Source: Neobacillus ginsengisoli (GTDB lineage: Bacteria; Bacillota; Bacilli; Bacillales_B; DSM-18226). Taken from it: 64,000 nucleotides of DNA. Within the stretch, counting starts at the first letter, position 1; the number at the start of each line of letters is the position of its first letter. Where the stretch lies: positions 186,001 to 250,000 of the forward strand of contig NZ_JAUSTW010000003.1 of NCBI RefSeq assembly GCF_030813055.1, in the 5' to 3' direction. The position numbers and the translations under genes are program-made. Below the pieces are notes generated by a model. That model saw nothing but the letters and a program-made list of their open reading frames with translations. It was not told the origin of the DNA and ran no database searches. This document shows, piece by piece, positions 56,908 to 64,000 of the stretch.

Positions 56908-58269
56908 ATGAATAAACTATCCTTTAAAATTGGTGTACTATTCTTTTTAGCTATTTTTCTATTAGAATCGATTTCGATGTTTTTTTTACATAATACTATC
57001 ATTCATTCAAGAGTACATGATGAGCTGTCTGCCCTGCAAACAAGAGGGAATAATCATCGGGAAATTCTGGAGGCAGCCTTTCATGAGGAGACGATCAAGC
57101 ATATTGCCCTGATGGAATCAAGGACAGATACCCAAGTGATCTTAACGGATCAAAAAGGAAAAATCGTAATGTCTTCCAATACCGTTACAAGGAACATGAG
57201 GAAAATCATACAATCCGCCCCTAAAAAAGTGCCGCATGACGGGTTAATTTTGGAAGAAGATTGGCAGCGTGAAGCCTATATTGCCTCTGTCAGCCCGATT
57301 ATCATCAACAATGAGATAAATGGTTATGTGTATATGTTTCAAAACACCCAAAAGATAAAGGATTTAATTTCCGGTCTAAACCGGCACTTTCTTTTAGCCG
57401 GTGTCCTTTCGCTTTTATTTATGTTTATTATTATTATCTTTCTAACGAGGTTCGTAACCCTTCCGCTGATTCAAATGAGCGAAGCAACAAAACGAATCAG
57501 TAAAGGGGATTTCTCGGTTTCGTTACCGAAACTAAGGAAGGACGAGATGGGAGAATTAGGCGAATCAATCATGATATTAGCTCACGATTTAGAACTTTTA
57601 AAAAATGAACGGGATGAATTTTTAGCGAGCATTTCCCATGAGCTTAGGACACCGCTCACCTATATAAAAGGGTACGCGGAAATCGCCAGGCGGAAAGACA
57701 CCGGAGTTGAGGACCTCGATAAATACTTGGGAATCATTCACGAAGAGGCGGTGAAGCTGTCAAAGCTTGTAAAAGAATTATTTCATTTAGCCAAAATGGA
57801 TGAAAATAATTTCTCTATTGAAAAAGAACCGGTCCATTTGCGTCCGTATTTGTTAGGAATCGCTGAAAAATTTTCACTGGCATTGAAAGAAAACCAAATG
57901 GAGCTTGTCCTTAATTGTCCTGATGATCTTTATTCCTGCCTTGACCCTATCCGCTTTGAACAAGTGATTTTGAATTTGCTTGTTAATGCCAGGAAATATT
58001 CAGACCCCTTTACCAAGATCATGATTGATGTGAGTGAAATGAATAGTAAGCTCCATATCAAGGTAGCGGATCAAGGAAAAGGAATTCCCGAAAAAGACCT
58101 GCCAAGAATCTTTGAGCGTTTTTATCGTGTTGAAAAGTCCCGCGCACGGGCCCTCGGTGGAGCAGGGCTTGGGTTGGCCATTGTCAAACAATTAGTCGAA
58201 GCCCAAGGGGGGACGATTCATGTCACAAGCCGTCCAAATGTGGGGACAACATTTGAGATTATTCTTTGA
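56908..58269 (+). CDS. Orphan sensor histidine kinase
   Basis: 453 residues: TM1 about 7-27, extracytoplasmic PAS-like sensor (DTQVILTDQKGKIVMSS; YIASVSPIIINNEINGYVYMFQ), TM2 about 165-190, HAMP, phospho-His in SISHELRTPLTYI (about residue 252), then ILNLLVNARKYSD, KVADQGKGIPEKDLPRIFERFYR and GGAGLGLAIVKQL. No response-regulator gene is adjacent on its strand. The ATG at 56908 follows GAGGTG; a TTG at 56902 is too close. It might signal to the regulator at 55884. Confidence 0.88.
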   Translation: MNKLSFKIGVLFFLAIFLLESISMFFLHNTIIHSRVHDELSALQTRGNNHREILEAAFHEETIKHIALMESRTDTQVILTDQKGKIVMSSNTVTRNMRKIIQSAPKKVPHDGLILEEDWQREAYIASVSPIIINNEINGYVYMFQNTQKIKDLISGLNRHFLLAGVLSLLFMFIIIIFLTRFVTLPLIQMSEATKRISKGDFSVSLPKLRKDEMGELGESIMILAHDLELLKNERDEFLASISHELRTPLTYIKGYAEIARRKDTGVEDLDKYLGIIHEEAVKLSKLVKELFHLAKMDENNFSIEKEPVHLRPYLLGIAEKFSLALKENQMELVLNCPDDLYSCLDPIRFEQVILNLLVNARKYSDPFTKIMIDVSEMNSKLHIKVADQGKGIPEKDLPRIFERFYRVEKSRARALGGAGLGLAIVKQLVEAQGGTIHVTSRPNVGTTFEIIL

Positions 58270-58270
58270 G

Positions 58271-58329
58271 AAAAGCGAAAGCGCCCATTTAGCGCACGAC
58301 AGGACTGGAGCGCTTCGACTGAGATAAAG
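58271..58329 (+). repeat. Family-A intergenic repeat, truncated copy
   Basis: Reads AAAAGCGAAAGCGCCCATTT, AGCGCACGACAGGACTGGAG, CGCTTCGACTGAGATAAAG and then stops matching. Only the left 59 bases of the ~145-base repeat are present. Confidence 0.75.
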
Positions 58330-58428
58330 TTAAATATAAAAAATGAATTCTACATAGTTTATAGGAAGTGGCAATAATACCGGATTCATTTAGGAGGTAT
58401 CTCCAAATAGAAATGGACTTTTATAGTA
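58330..58428. other. Intergenic stretch with no recognised gene
   Basis: AT-rich bases between the truncated repeat and the terminator. An AGGAGG at 58390-58398 is not followed by an open frame. Confidence 0.5.
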
Positions 58429-58468
58429 CAAAAAGCCGATTTCCTAAGACAATAAGGAATCGACTTTT
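58429..58468. terminator. Intrinsic terminator
   Basis: AAAGCCGATTTCCT and AGGAATCGACTTTTTT arms, serving the second kinase gene on the plus strand. Confidence 0.75.
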
Positions 58469-58598
58469 TTATTAATCTCTCTTCAACAATTGCGCCCGAT
58501 TGTAGAACGAGAAAACCTTTTTAACATAACAGTCATTACCTGAAGTTAAAATCTTTTGTTTTATAACTCAGTTCTCATAATAAAAACTGTTACAAAAT

Positions 58599-59033
58599 TT
58601 ATCCAACCAATAAAACAGCTGCGAAAAATATAATTTGTAAGATGGTTCTGAGAAATAAAGGAGTAGTAGGCTTTCCGTCAATTGTGATTCCTTTTCTTGC
58701 AGCATATATATTAGCTGGAAACATAATAATAAGTAGCAATGCCAAACCAATTGAAGCAATACTTGAAGTAAATGGAATCAGTAAACATATAGCACCAATA
58801 ACCTCAAGTATCCCAGTTATGGTCACCATGAGCTCAGGTTTTGGGACACTCAAAGGTACCATTTTAATAAGATCAGGACGTCTCTTTCCCCAATGAGCTG
58901 TCGCCGAAAATAAGAACATCAGAGCAACAGCACCTCGTATAGAACTTTCCCATCCATCAAAATAAGATATTCCTAAAACACCGGTTATACGTAAAATCAA
59001 AAATGATAAGATCAGGACGAAAAACGGAGCCAT
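58599..59033 (-). CDS. DoxX-family membrane protein
   Basis: 144 residues with four membrane helices (about 4-20, 35-50, 70-115, 125-142). The block LFSATAHWGKRRPDLIKMVPLSVPKPELMVTITGILEVIGA fits the DoxX/DoxD group, which covers small membrane proteins linked to quinone or thiol redox. No partner gene is adjacent. GGGGAGGAAATATAA precedes the ATG. Function unclear. Confidence 0.8.
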   Translation of the reverse strand: MAPFFVLILSFLILRITGVLGISYFDGWESSIRGAVALMFLFSATAHWGKRRPDLIKMVPLSVPKPELMVTITGILEVIGAICLLIPFTSSIASIGLALLLIIMFPANIYAARKGITIDGKPTTPLFLRTILQIIFFAAVLLVG

Positions 59034-59325
59034 TTATATTTCCTCCCCTTAACAATCTATTTACTTATTGATACTACTCTATTTTTATATGTATAATCTA
59101 TTCATTTATAGTTTACATAAACATTCTTAGAGGGATACATTCAGGAAAAATGCGTAATTACAACGTTAAGAAGAGCCCAATTTCTTAATGTTATATTCAA
59201 TGGGGAAAAAACGTCTTCTTCTAAAGCCATCACGAAAAAAAACATGTATAATTCATACTCCGTTCGTTTCAGATTACGAGACAAAAGGACAGATTAACTC
59301 AACCTGCCCTTTATGCCATTAGAAT
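59034..59325. other. Intergenic stretch with no recognised gene
   Basis: About 290 AT-rich bases with no frame carrying a ribosome site on either strand. Confidence 0.5.
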
Positions 59326-59421
59326 TTAGTAGCTCATAAAAGAAGTTCCTACGATGATAAGTAGAACGAACAATACAACGACTATCGCAGTAGAGTTTTT
59401 TTCCTCACGTTCCTCACGCAA
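59326..59421 (-). CDS. Tiny YjcZ-like membrane peptide
   Basis: 31 residues: a charged head REEREEKNSTA, one hydrophobic helix IVVVLFVLLIIVGTSF and a short tail. The helix closely resembles that of the YjcZ-type peptide at 59485 (IVVLFILLIIVLSVL). The TTG start at 59421 has GAGGTG 6 bases upstream. Likely a sporulation-time small membrane protein; too short for routine gene finders. Confidence 0.6.
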   Translation of the reverse strand: MREEREEKNSTAIVVVLFVLLIIVGTSFMSY

Positions 59422-59484
59422 AAATAACACCTCTAGCTATTGCTTACTAATGACTTTACTCTCCTAAATTATATTTTTGGCTTA

Positions 59485-59592
59485 TTACAATACGGAAAGT
59501 ACGATAATCAGCAGAATGAACAATACTACGATTAATACAAAGCTGCTGCCGCCATAGCCACCACCGTAGCCATAACCAGATGACCAACACAT
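59485..59592 (-). CDS. YjcZ-family sporulation peptide
   Basis: 35 residues: Gly/Tyr-rich head MCWSSGYGYGGGYGGSS and one hydrophobic helix FVLIVVLFILLIIVLSVL. This is the standard YjcZ/YhbH-small-peptide layout of Bacillus sporulation proteins (SscA-like). GGTGGTGAT precedes the ATG. Same strand as the 31-residue peptide 63 bases downstream; they may be a pair. Confidence 0.82.
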   Translation of the reverse strand: MCWSSGYGYGGGYGGSSFVLIVVLFILLIIVLSVL

Positions 59593-59899
59593 ATTTATCA
59601 CCACCTATTGGAATATCCGAAAGAAAAAATCTCGGTATATTTATATATATTCCGTAAGACAAGGGTGGATTGGACAAGTATCATTGTGGTAGAACAAAAT
59701 CAGCGATTTGCTTAAACAATTTCTAAAATGAAAAGAACCGTCATTCCTTCATAACATCTGTATTTTTTCTTTTTCGCTCTTAAGTGTCTACGATATGATC
59801 TTGAATCTCGGACTTCTATGTTTTTGATTTTTTCTCTGAATTAATTTTTTCTTTTTTGTCTTCTATTTCTCCATGAGTTTCTTTAAAAACATTGGTTGG
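59593..59899. other. Intergenic stretch with no recognised gene
   Basis: About 300 AT-rich bases; no frame with a ribosome site and no terminator or repeat seen. It borders a glycosyltransferase remnant, so it may be decayed sequence. Confidence 0.5.
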
Positions 59900-60095
59900 T
59901 TACATTTGCATAGAATGCTCCCAAACTTCTAATATCTCATTAGCTACACTGTTCCACTCAAATTTAGAGACTGCAAGTTCTCTTCCTTTTTTTTCATTTT
60001 TTTCATTAATGATTTGTCCGATAGTATTTCAGTTATCTTCTCAGCAAAACAACTTGGATCCTCTGGATTTTCAACTATTAGACCGTTCTCTCCTG
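59900..60095 (-). pseudogene. Frameshifted C-terminal remnant of a GT4 glycosyltransferase
   Basis: Minus strand: GENGLIVENPEDPSCFAEKI then TEILSDKSLMKKMKK in one frame, continuing after an A-run in another frame as GRELAVSKFEWNSVANEILE and VWEHSMQM-stop. Both parts match the C-terminus of family-4 glycosyltransferases. The N-terminal two thirds are missing, and the frame breaks in the AAAAAAAA run near 59990. A terminator hairpin replaces the upstream part. Confidence 0.75.
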
Positions 60096-60100
60096 AGAAA

Positions 60101-60137
60101 ATAAAAAGATTGATAACCGCAGCTATCAATCTTTTTT
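60101..60137. terminator. Bidirectional terminator hairpin
   Basis: AAAAAGATTGATA and TATCAATCTTTTTTT arms with loop ACCGCAGC, abutting the glycosyltransferase remnant and downstream of the binding-protein gene at 60235. Confidence 0.8.
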
Positions 60138-60234
60138 TAGAAATTACAGAACTTTTTTTCATTGCCATAACATCAATAAATTACAAATCTAGTATCCTTA
60201 GTTTTTAAAGATACATAGTTCAAGAAAACCCATA

Positions 60235-61149
60235 TTAATTCGAAAAGATTTTCTTTGCATTGTCCATAGCCATTTTATTTCCTAATGCAGAATAATCAAG
60301 CCACGGCTGATCAGAGATTAGATAAACATGTTTTTCTTTAACAGCTTTTAAACCTTTCCAAATTGGCGTTTTTTCCAATTCTTTAAAAGCTGTTTGGGAT
60401 TTATCATCTCTATTGACAATAACAAAAATAGCATCTGCATCAAAATCTGGAAGTACTTCTTGAGAGATAACTTCGTATGATTGGTTTTTATCAATATCTC
60501 CAACCCCATTTGCAGGCTTTAATCCTAAATCTTGAAATAGAATGGGTCCCATTGGTTTTTTTGTACCAAACACTCTTAATTCTTTGGCTGTAACACGAAT
60601 TGCCATTACCTTACTATCATCTCCAAGCTTATCCTTGATTAGAGCTTGGACATCTTTGCTTTCCTTTTCATAATTTTCAATAAACTGATCTGCTTGTTTT
60701 TCACGATTAACTAATTTCCCTATCGATATTAAATGATCTCTCCAGGTTCCATCATTTAGGTCAAATATATGAGTGGGCGCAATTTTTTTATATTTTGATA
60801 CGTCTTGGCCTGAAAATTCGTTATCAAGGTAAATAACAGATGGTTTTAATTCAAGTAATGCTTCCATATCCGGATCTTTCACAATCCCAAGCTTTTCAGT
60901 ATTTTTTAACTGGTCCTTTACGTGTGGAAGAAAATCTTTTAACTCTCCCCCAATAACTGAACCCGCTGGCGTTATACCTAAGGCAAGCAAATCATTCGTT
61001 AAGTGAATAGAAAGTGAAGCAATTTTGGGCTCTTCACTACCATCTTTTTCATTCTTAGCTACATTGTTAACTTTTGAATTATTTTGTCCACATGCTGTTA
61101 ACAGAACGATTAACATAAAACTAATTAGAATAGTAATTTTCTTCTTCAT
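60235..61149 (-). CDS. Second siderophore-binding lipoprotein
   Basis: 304 residues. Lipobox LIVLLTACGQ (Cys about residue 20), then a FecB/FhuD-type domain: LALGITPAGSVIGGEL, LLELKPSVIYLDNEFSG, ALGNKMAMDNAKKIF at the end. Last gene of a permease-permease-binding-protein operon under Fur control. By layout it captures an Fe3+-siderophore; the ligand is not readable. AAGGGAAATT precedes the ATG. Confidence 0.9.
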   Translation of the reverse strand: MKKKITILISFMLIVLLTACGQNNSKVNNVAKNEKDGSEEPKIASLSIHLTNDLLALGITPAGSVIGGELKDFLPHVKDQLKNTEKLGIVKDPDMEALLELKPSVIYLDNEFSGQDVSKYKKIAPTHIFDLNDGTWRDHLISIGKLVNREKQADQFIENYEKESKDVQALIKDKLGDDSKVMAIRVTAKELRVFGTKKPMGPILFQDLGLKPANGVGDIDKNQSYEVISQEVLPDFDADAIFVIVNRDDKSQTAFKELEKTPIWKGLKAVKEKHVYLISDQPWLDYSALGNKMAMDNAKKIFSN

Positions 61150-61173
61150 AATTTCCCTTCCCGATAAAAATAT

Positions 61174-62190
61174 TTATTTTGTTTTTGCAAGTAAATATAG
61201 AAAATAGGGTGTTCCTGTTGCCGCAACTACTATACCTGCTGGTATTGCATTTGGCTGAAAAATAGACCGTCCAATCGTATCGGCGAGTACTAGGATTATT
61301 AATCCGATTAACCCTGAAAGAGGAAGAAAATGCTGATACATCGGTCCAGCTAAACGACGTGCAAGATGAGGCGCGACCAGACCAATAAAGCCTATTCCTC
61401 CTGCCATTGCAACACTAGCACAAGATAAGCCAACAGCAGTTGCCAATAAAAGCAAACGATTTTTCCCAACAGAAACACCTATTCCGGATGCGATATCGTC
61501 CCCCAGAGATAATGCATTTAGCGTTTTGGATTTAATCCAAGAAAAAGGCGCTAAAATTAAAATCCATGGAAGAAGGGCAATTACATGGATCCAATCTCTT
61601 CCCCAAACGTTGCCTACTAACCACCTAGAAGCAAAATTATATGTCTCTTCATTAAGACGGAGAGAGAAAAAAAGTGTAATGGCACTAATACCGGCAGAAA
61701 TGGCAATTCCAACTAAAATAAGCCGGATTGGTAATATTCCTCTATATGGGTCATAAGCCAATAAGAGGATTAATAATGCAGTTAAAGCTCCTCCCCCAAA
61801 CGTAAACAATGGAATAAAAAGAGATGCATTTTCATCCATTGAATGAAAGAATGTAACAAAGATAATAAGGCCCAAAGCTGCTCCTGCATGTAATCCTAGA
61901 ATTCCTGAATCTGCTAAGGGATTACGAGATAATCCTTGTAATATTGCACCGGAAATCCCCAAACCTACTCCGGCTAGCATCGTAATTACTATTCGTGGCA
62001 GACGATAAACAAATAATACGGTAGAGCTTTGAAAATCCCCTTGTCCCAAAAAAGTTTGAATGACTTTTACTGGTGGAATCTTAAGTGAACCTGTATTTAA
62101 ACTTACAAGTACAGCTGCGATACTAATAAAACTAAATACAGTGGTGACAATAAAAGCCCTCTTGGTGTCTTGGTCCATACGGTATTTCAC
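61174..62190 (-). CDS. Siderophore permease (FecCD family)
   Basis: 338 residues, about nine helices. VYRLPRIVITMLAGVGLGISGAILQG, NPLADSGILGLHAGAAL and GFIGLVAPHLARRLAG are diagnostic. The GTG start at 62190 follows GGAGGGAC and directly abuts the stop of the upstream permease, indicating coupled translation. Confidence 0.9.
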   Translation of the reverse strand: MKYRMDQDTKRAFIVTTVFSFISIAAVLVSLNTGSLKIPPVKVIQTFLGQGDFQSSTVLFVYRLPRIVITMLAGVGLGISGAILQGLSRNPLADSGILGLHAGAALGLIIFVTFFHSMDENASLFIPLFTFGGGALTALLILLLAYDPYRGILPIRLILVGIAISAGISAITLFFSLRLNEETYNFASRWLVGNVWGRDWIHVIALLPWILILAPFSWIKSKTLNALSLGDDIASGIGVSVGKNRLLLLATAVGLSCASVAMAGGIGFIGLVAPHLARRLAGPMYQHFLPLSGLIGLIILVLADTIGRSIFQPNAIPAGIVVAATGTPYFLYLLAKTK

Positions 62191-63225
62191 TTATAAGTCC
62201 CTCCCTGTTTTTCGCGCAATATATAGAAAGAAAGGGACTCCTACAAGTGCTGTCATCATTCCGATAGCTAGCTCACGAGGCGGATCAACCATCCTAGCTC
62301 CTAAGTCGGCCAAAATTAATAATATAGCTCCTAGCAATGCTGACATTGGAATAATCAGCTGATAATTCCCGCCAACTAACTTTCTTGAAATATGAGGAAT
62401 GACAAGTCCGACAAATCCAATGGAACCAACAGCTGAAACGGAAACCCCTGCTAAAATGACAGCTGCTGTTATCCCTAATATTCTGACACGATTTGTTTTA
62501 ACTCCCAAATTTGCTGCGATATCATCACCGAGCGATATAAGCGAGACGGATCGTCCTAAAAGCATTCCCCAAGTAATAGTAATAAGAATAATGGGAACTA
62601 ATACTTTCAAGTAACTCCATTTAATCCCAGCGAGTCCTCCTGCATACCAAAAAGCTAAGTCTTGACTAAGATCATAGTAAATAGCAACTCCTGAGCTAAT
62701 TGAATGTAGAAATGCAGCCACTACTGCACCTGAAATAGTAAGTCTAATTGGAGTTAAACCTCCAGGAGAAGCTGAGCCAATCATAAAAATCATCAAAGTG
62801 CTTAATAAAGCTCCAATAAATGAAAAAACCATCAAAAGAGAGTAAGGGATACTAGGAAAAAACGCGAAACAAAGTGCAACCACAAGCATTGCGCCCCCGT
62901 TAATCCCAAGAATTCCAGCATCAGCTAATGGATTCCGTGTTATTCCCTGCATTAATGCTCCTGCTACAGCAAATGCCGCTCCAATAACGGCAGCACCAAT
63001 AACACGTGGAAGACGCAGTTCGTGAATAATCTGTTGCTGTGTCAATTTTGGGTTATAATCAAATATAGCAGACCAAACAGTATGGAAAGTTAACTGCTTT
63101 GATCCAAATGTTACAGCTAAAAACATGCAAATTAATACTCCTAAAATAATCAAAATGAAAAGAATAGTAATTAAATAATTCCGAATATTGATTTTGATGA
63201 TTCTTGAAGAAAAGCTGTTTAACAT
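62191..63225 (-). CDS. Siderophore permease (FecCD family)
   Basis: 344 residues. LRLPRVIGAAVIGAAFAVAGALMQ, TRNPLADAGILGINGGAM and GFVGLVIPHISRKLVG mark the family. The ATG at 63225 has AAAGG with 9-base spacing, whereas the ATG at 63234 touches that site. First gene of the operon; Fur boxes and a sigma-A promoter lie upstream. The operon has no ATPase gene. Confidence 0.9.
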   Translation of the reverse strand: MLNSFSSRIIKINIRNYLITILFILIILGVLICMFLAVTFGSKQLTFHTVWSAIFDYNPKLTQQQIIHELRLPRVIGAAVIGAAFAVAGALMQGITRNPLADAGILGINGGAMLVVALCFAFFPSIPYSLLMVFSFIGALLSTLMIFMIGSASPGGLTPIRLTISGAVVAAFLHSISSGVAIYYDLSQDLAFWYAGGLAGIKWSYLKVLVPIILITITWGMLLGRSVSLISLGDDIAANLGVKTNRVRILGITAAVILAGVSVSAVGSIGFVGLVIPHISRKLVGGNYQLIIPMSALLGAILLILADLGARMVDPPRELAIGMMTALVGVPFFLYIARKTGRDL

Positions 63226-63341
63226 AAAACTCATCCTTTATTTTAAATAAATATGTAATAAATAAAATTACATAAAACTCCACCATCCATTCATGTGTTT
63301 TCCAAATGAATTTCTATGCTTTTAATCTTCTCAAAGATAAT

Positions 63342-63363
63342 TGAAAATGATAATCTTTATCAA
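63342..63363. promoter_or_regulatory. Fur box at the second siderophore operon
   Basis: TGATAATCTTTATCA (63348-63362) with overlapping TGAAAATGATAATCT (63342-63356), immediately downstream of the -10 box. Confidence 0.85.
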
Positions 63364-63373
63364 TTGCATTATT

Positions 63374-63403
63374 ATCTTAAAATATACAATGTTTATCTGT
63401 CAA
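63374..63403 (-). promoter_or_regulatory. Sigma-A promoter of the second siderophore operon
   Basis: Minus strand TTGACA (63398-63403), 18-base spacer, TAAGAT (63374-63379). Confidence 0.75.
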
Positions 63404-63455
63404 CGCTTAATTAAAAATTATTTTCAACAGAATTTTGAACAAAAATTTTTATAAA

Positions 63456-63495
63456 TGAAAATGATTATCATAATTATCATTGATAACCATTATCA
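63456..63495. promoter_or_regulatory. Upstream cluster of Fur boxes
   Basis: TGAAAATGATTATCA (63456-63470) and TGATAACCATTATCA (63481-63495), about 60-90 bases upstream of the -35 box. Each differs from the consensus at one or two positions. Confidence 0.8.
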
Positions 63496-63548
63496 TTTAG
63501 ACTGAAAAAAGAATATATATGTACTAAAAATTTGAGCTTATCCTAATA

Positions 63549-63592
63549 ACAAAAACCTTATCAACTTTTTTGGTTGATAAGGTTTTTTTTGT
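63549..63592 (-). terminator. Intrinsic terminator of the flotillin gene
   Basis: AAAACCTTATCAAC and GTTGATAAGGTTTTTT arms around TTTTTTG; also usable from the plus strand. Confidence 0.88.
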
Positions 63593-64000
63593 TTACGCTT
63601 CTTTCTTTTTGACTTCGTCTGTCAGTTCTTCAATGCTTCGTCTTACATTGGACTTTCCTGAATAGTTTTCAATCAGTTCCTTCACATCAATGCCGCTGGA
63701 AGCTTTTAATGACTCTTGGAGGCTTGCCATTAAGTTTGTTGCATAACCGGTGATTTTATTGGCGCCGCCATTTTCTCCGGAGCTTCCTGTATCAACAACA
63801 GTAATTTTATCAATATTGGACAGCGGGCCGGCCACTTGCTTCGCATATTCAGGAAGCATTTTGATCACCATATCCAGGATGGCCGCTTGACCGAACTGTT
63901 CGAAGGCTTCGGCAATTTTTTCCTTTGCTTCGGCTTCCGCTAAACCTTTTAAGCGGATGATTTCGGCTTCTGATTGCCCCTGAGCCTTTTGTGCTTCCGC
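63593..64000 (-). CDS. floT: Flotillin-like protein FloT, C-terminal part
   Basis: The last 135 codons of a flotillin are present; the N-terminal SPFH domain lies beyond the window. The Glu-Ala repeats AEAQKAQGQSEAEIIRLKGLAEAEAKEKIAEAF form the coiled-coil region, followed by the tail MLPEYAKQVAGPLSNIDKITVVDTG and TGYATNLMASLQESLKASSGIDV. This matches YuaG/FloT, a scaffold of membrane microdomains. Minus-strand gene ending in a terminator. Confidence 0.9.
   Translation of the reverse strand, partial: AEAQKAQGQSEAEIIRLKGLAEAEAKEKIAEAFEQFGQAAILDMVIKMLPEYAKQVAGPLSNIDKITVVDTGSSGENGGANKITGYATNLMASLQESLKASSGIDVKELIENYSGKSNVRRSIEELTDEVKKKEA

Noticed and set aside
56787..57002. Minus-strand frame overlapping the start of the orphan kinase gene
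   Set aside because: It covers the terminator and the kinase N-terminus in antisense and has no ribosome site.
59456..59677. Minus-strand 73-codon frame over the YjcZ-type peptide
   Set aside because: It is a shifted frame of the 35-residue peptide gene; the peptide frame has the ribosome site and family features.
63059..63286. Minus-strand 75-codon frame overlapping the first permease gene
   Set aside because: It is a different frame of the permease N-terminus and has no similarity to a known protein.

Overview
The window looks like a chromosome segment of an endospore-forming Bacillaceae bacterium (low GC, strong AGGAGG-type ribosome binding sites, many spore genes, S-box riboswitches). 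The first two thirds follow the Bacillus subtilis yut-yun-suf-met-yus gene order closely. The genus cannot be fixed from sequence alone; Neobacillus/Mesobacillus-like is a guess. No rRNA, tRNA, CRISPR array, prophage or intact insertion sequence was seen.

Layout. 1-700: broken-off acyltransferase-3 gene. 836-13193: housekeeping and spore genes yuzD, yutI, yutH, yutG, yutF, yutE, yutD, a YutC-like lipoprotein, lipA, lytH, yunB, yunC, yunD, yunE, yunF. 13339-13471: 21-bp tandem repeats. 13518-18859: sufCDSUB iron-sulfur assembly operon. 19308-23596: metNPQ methionine importer and metY, each behind a SAM-I riboswitch. 23861-26314: yusD, yusE, yusF, gcvH, yusI. 26533-32110: fadN-fadA-fadE beta-oxidation operon with a near-ideal FadR operator. 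32318-33266: YuzL and two coat-type proteins. 33368-37421: Fur-controlled siderophore importer with its own ATPase. 37574-41502: RodA, a DUF4931 protein, UppP and a YueD-like reductase.

41560-54187 is the most striking region. It is a tightly packed, largely translationally coupled minus-strand operon of about twelve genes around lysine 2,3-aminomutase. In transcription order it encodes a DUF3870 protein, CoA-transferase A and B, thiolase, two class-III aminotransferases, an aldehyde dehydrogenase, an M81/MlrC-family metalloprotein, a GNAT acetyltransferase, KamA, YokU and a LysP-type permease. Read together they spell an almost complete route: lysine -> beta-lysine -> N6-acetyl-beta-lysine -> 3-oxo-6-acetamidohexanoate -> its CoA ester -> acetyl-CoA + 4-acetamidobutyryl-CoA -> GABA -> succinate semialdehyde -> succinate. 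The M81 protein is the candidate for the otherwise missing deacetylation step. The operon also carries a sigma-A promoter, an upstream cre-like site, a 33-pair hairpin and a possible sigma-E promoter.

54533-58269 holds a BaeSR-like two-component system and an orphan histidine kinase lacking its regulator. 58599-60095 holds a DoxX protein, two tiny YjcZ-type membrane peptides and a frameshifted glycosyltransferase remnant. 60235-63225 is a second Fur-controlled siderophore importer without an ATPase, which probably borrows the one at 33368-34180. The window ends inside a flotillin gene.

Two related families of structured intergenic repeats with shared ends are scattered through the window, two of them inside operons (suf and fad).
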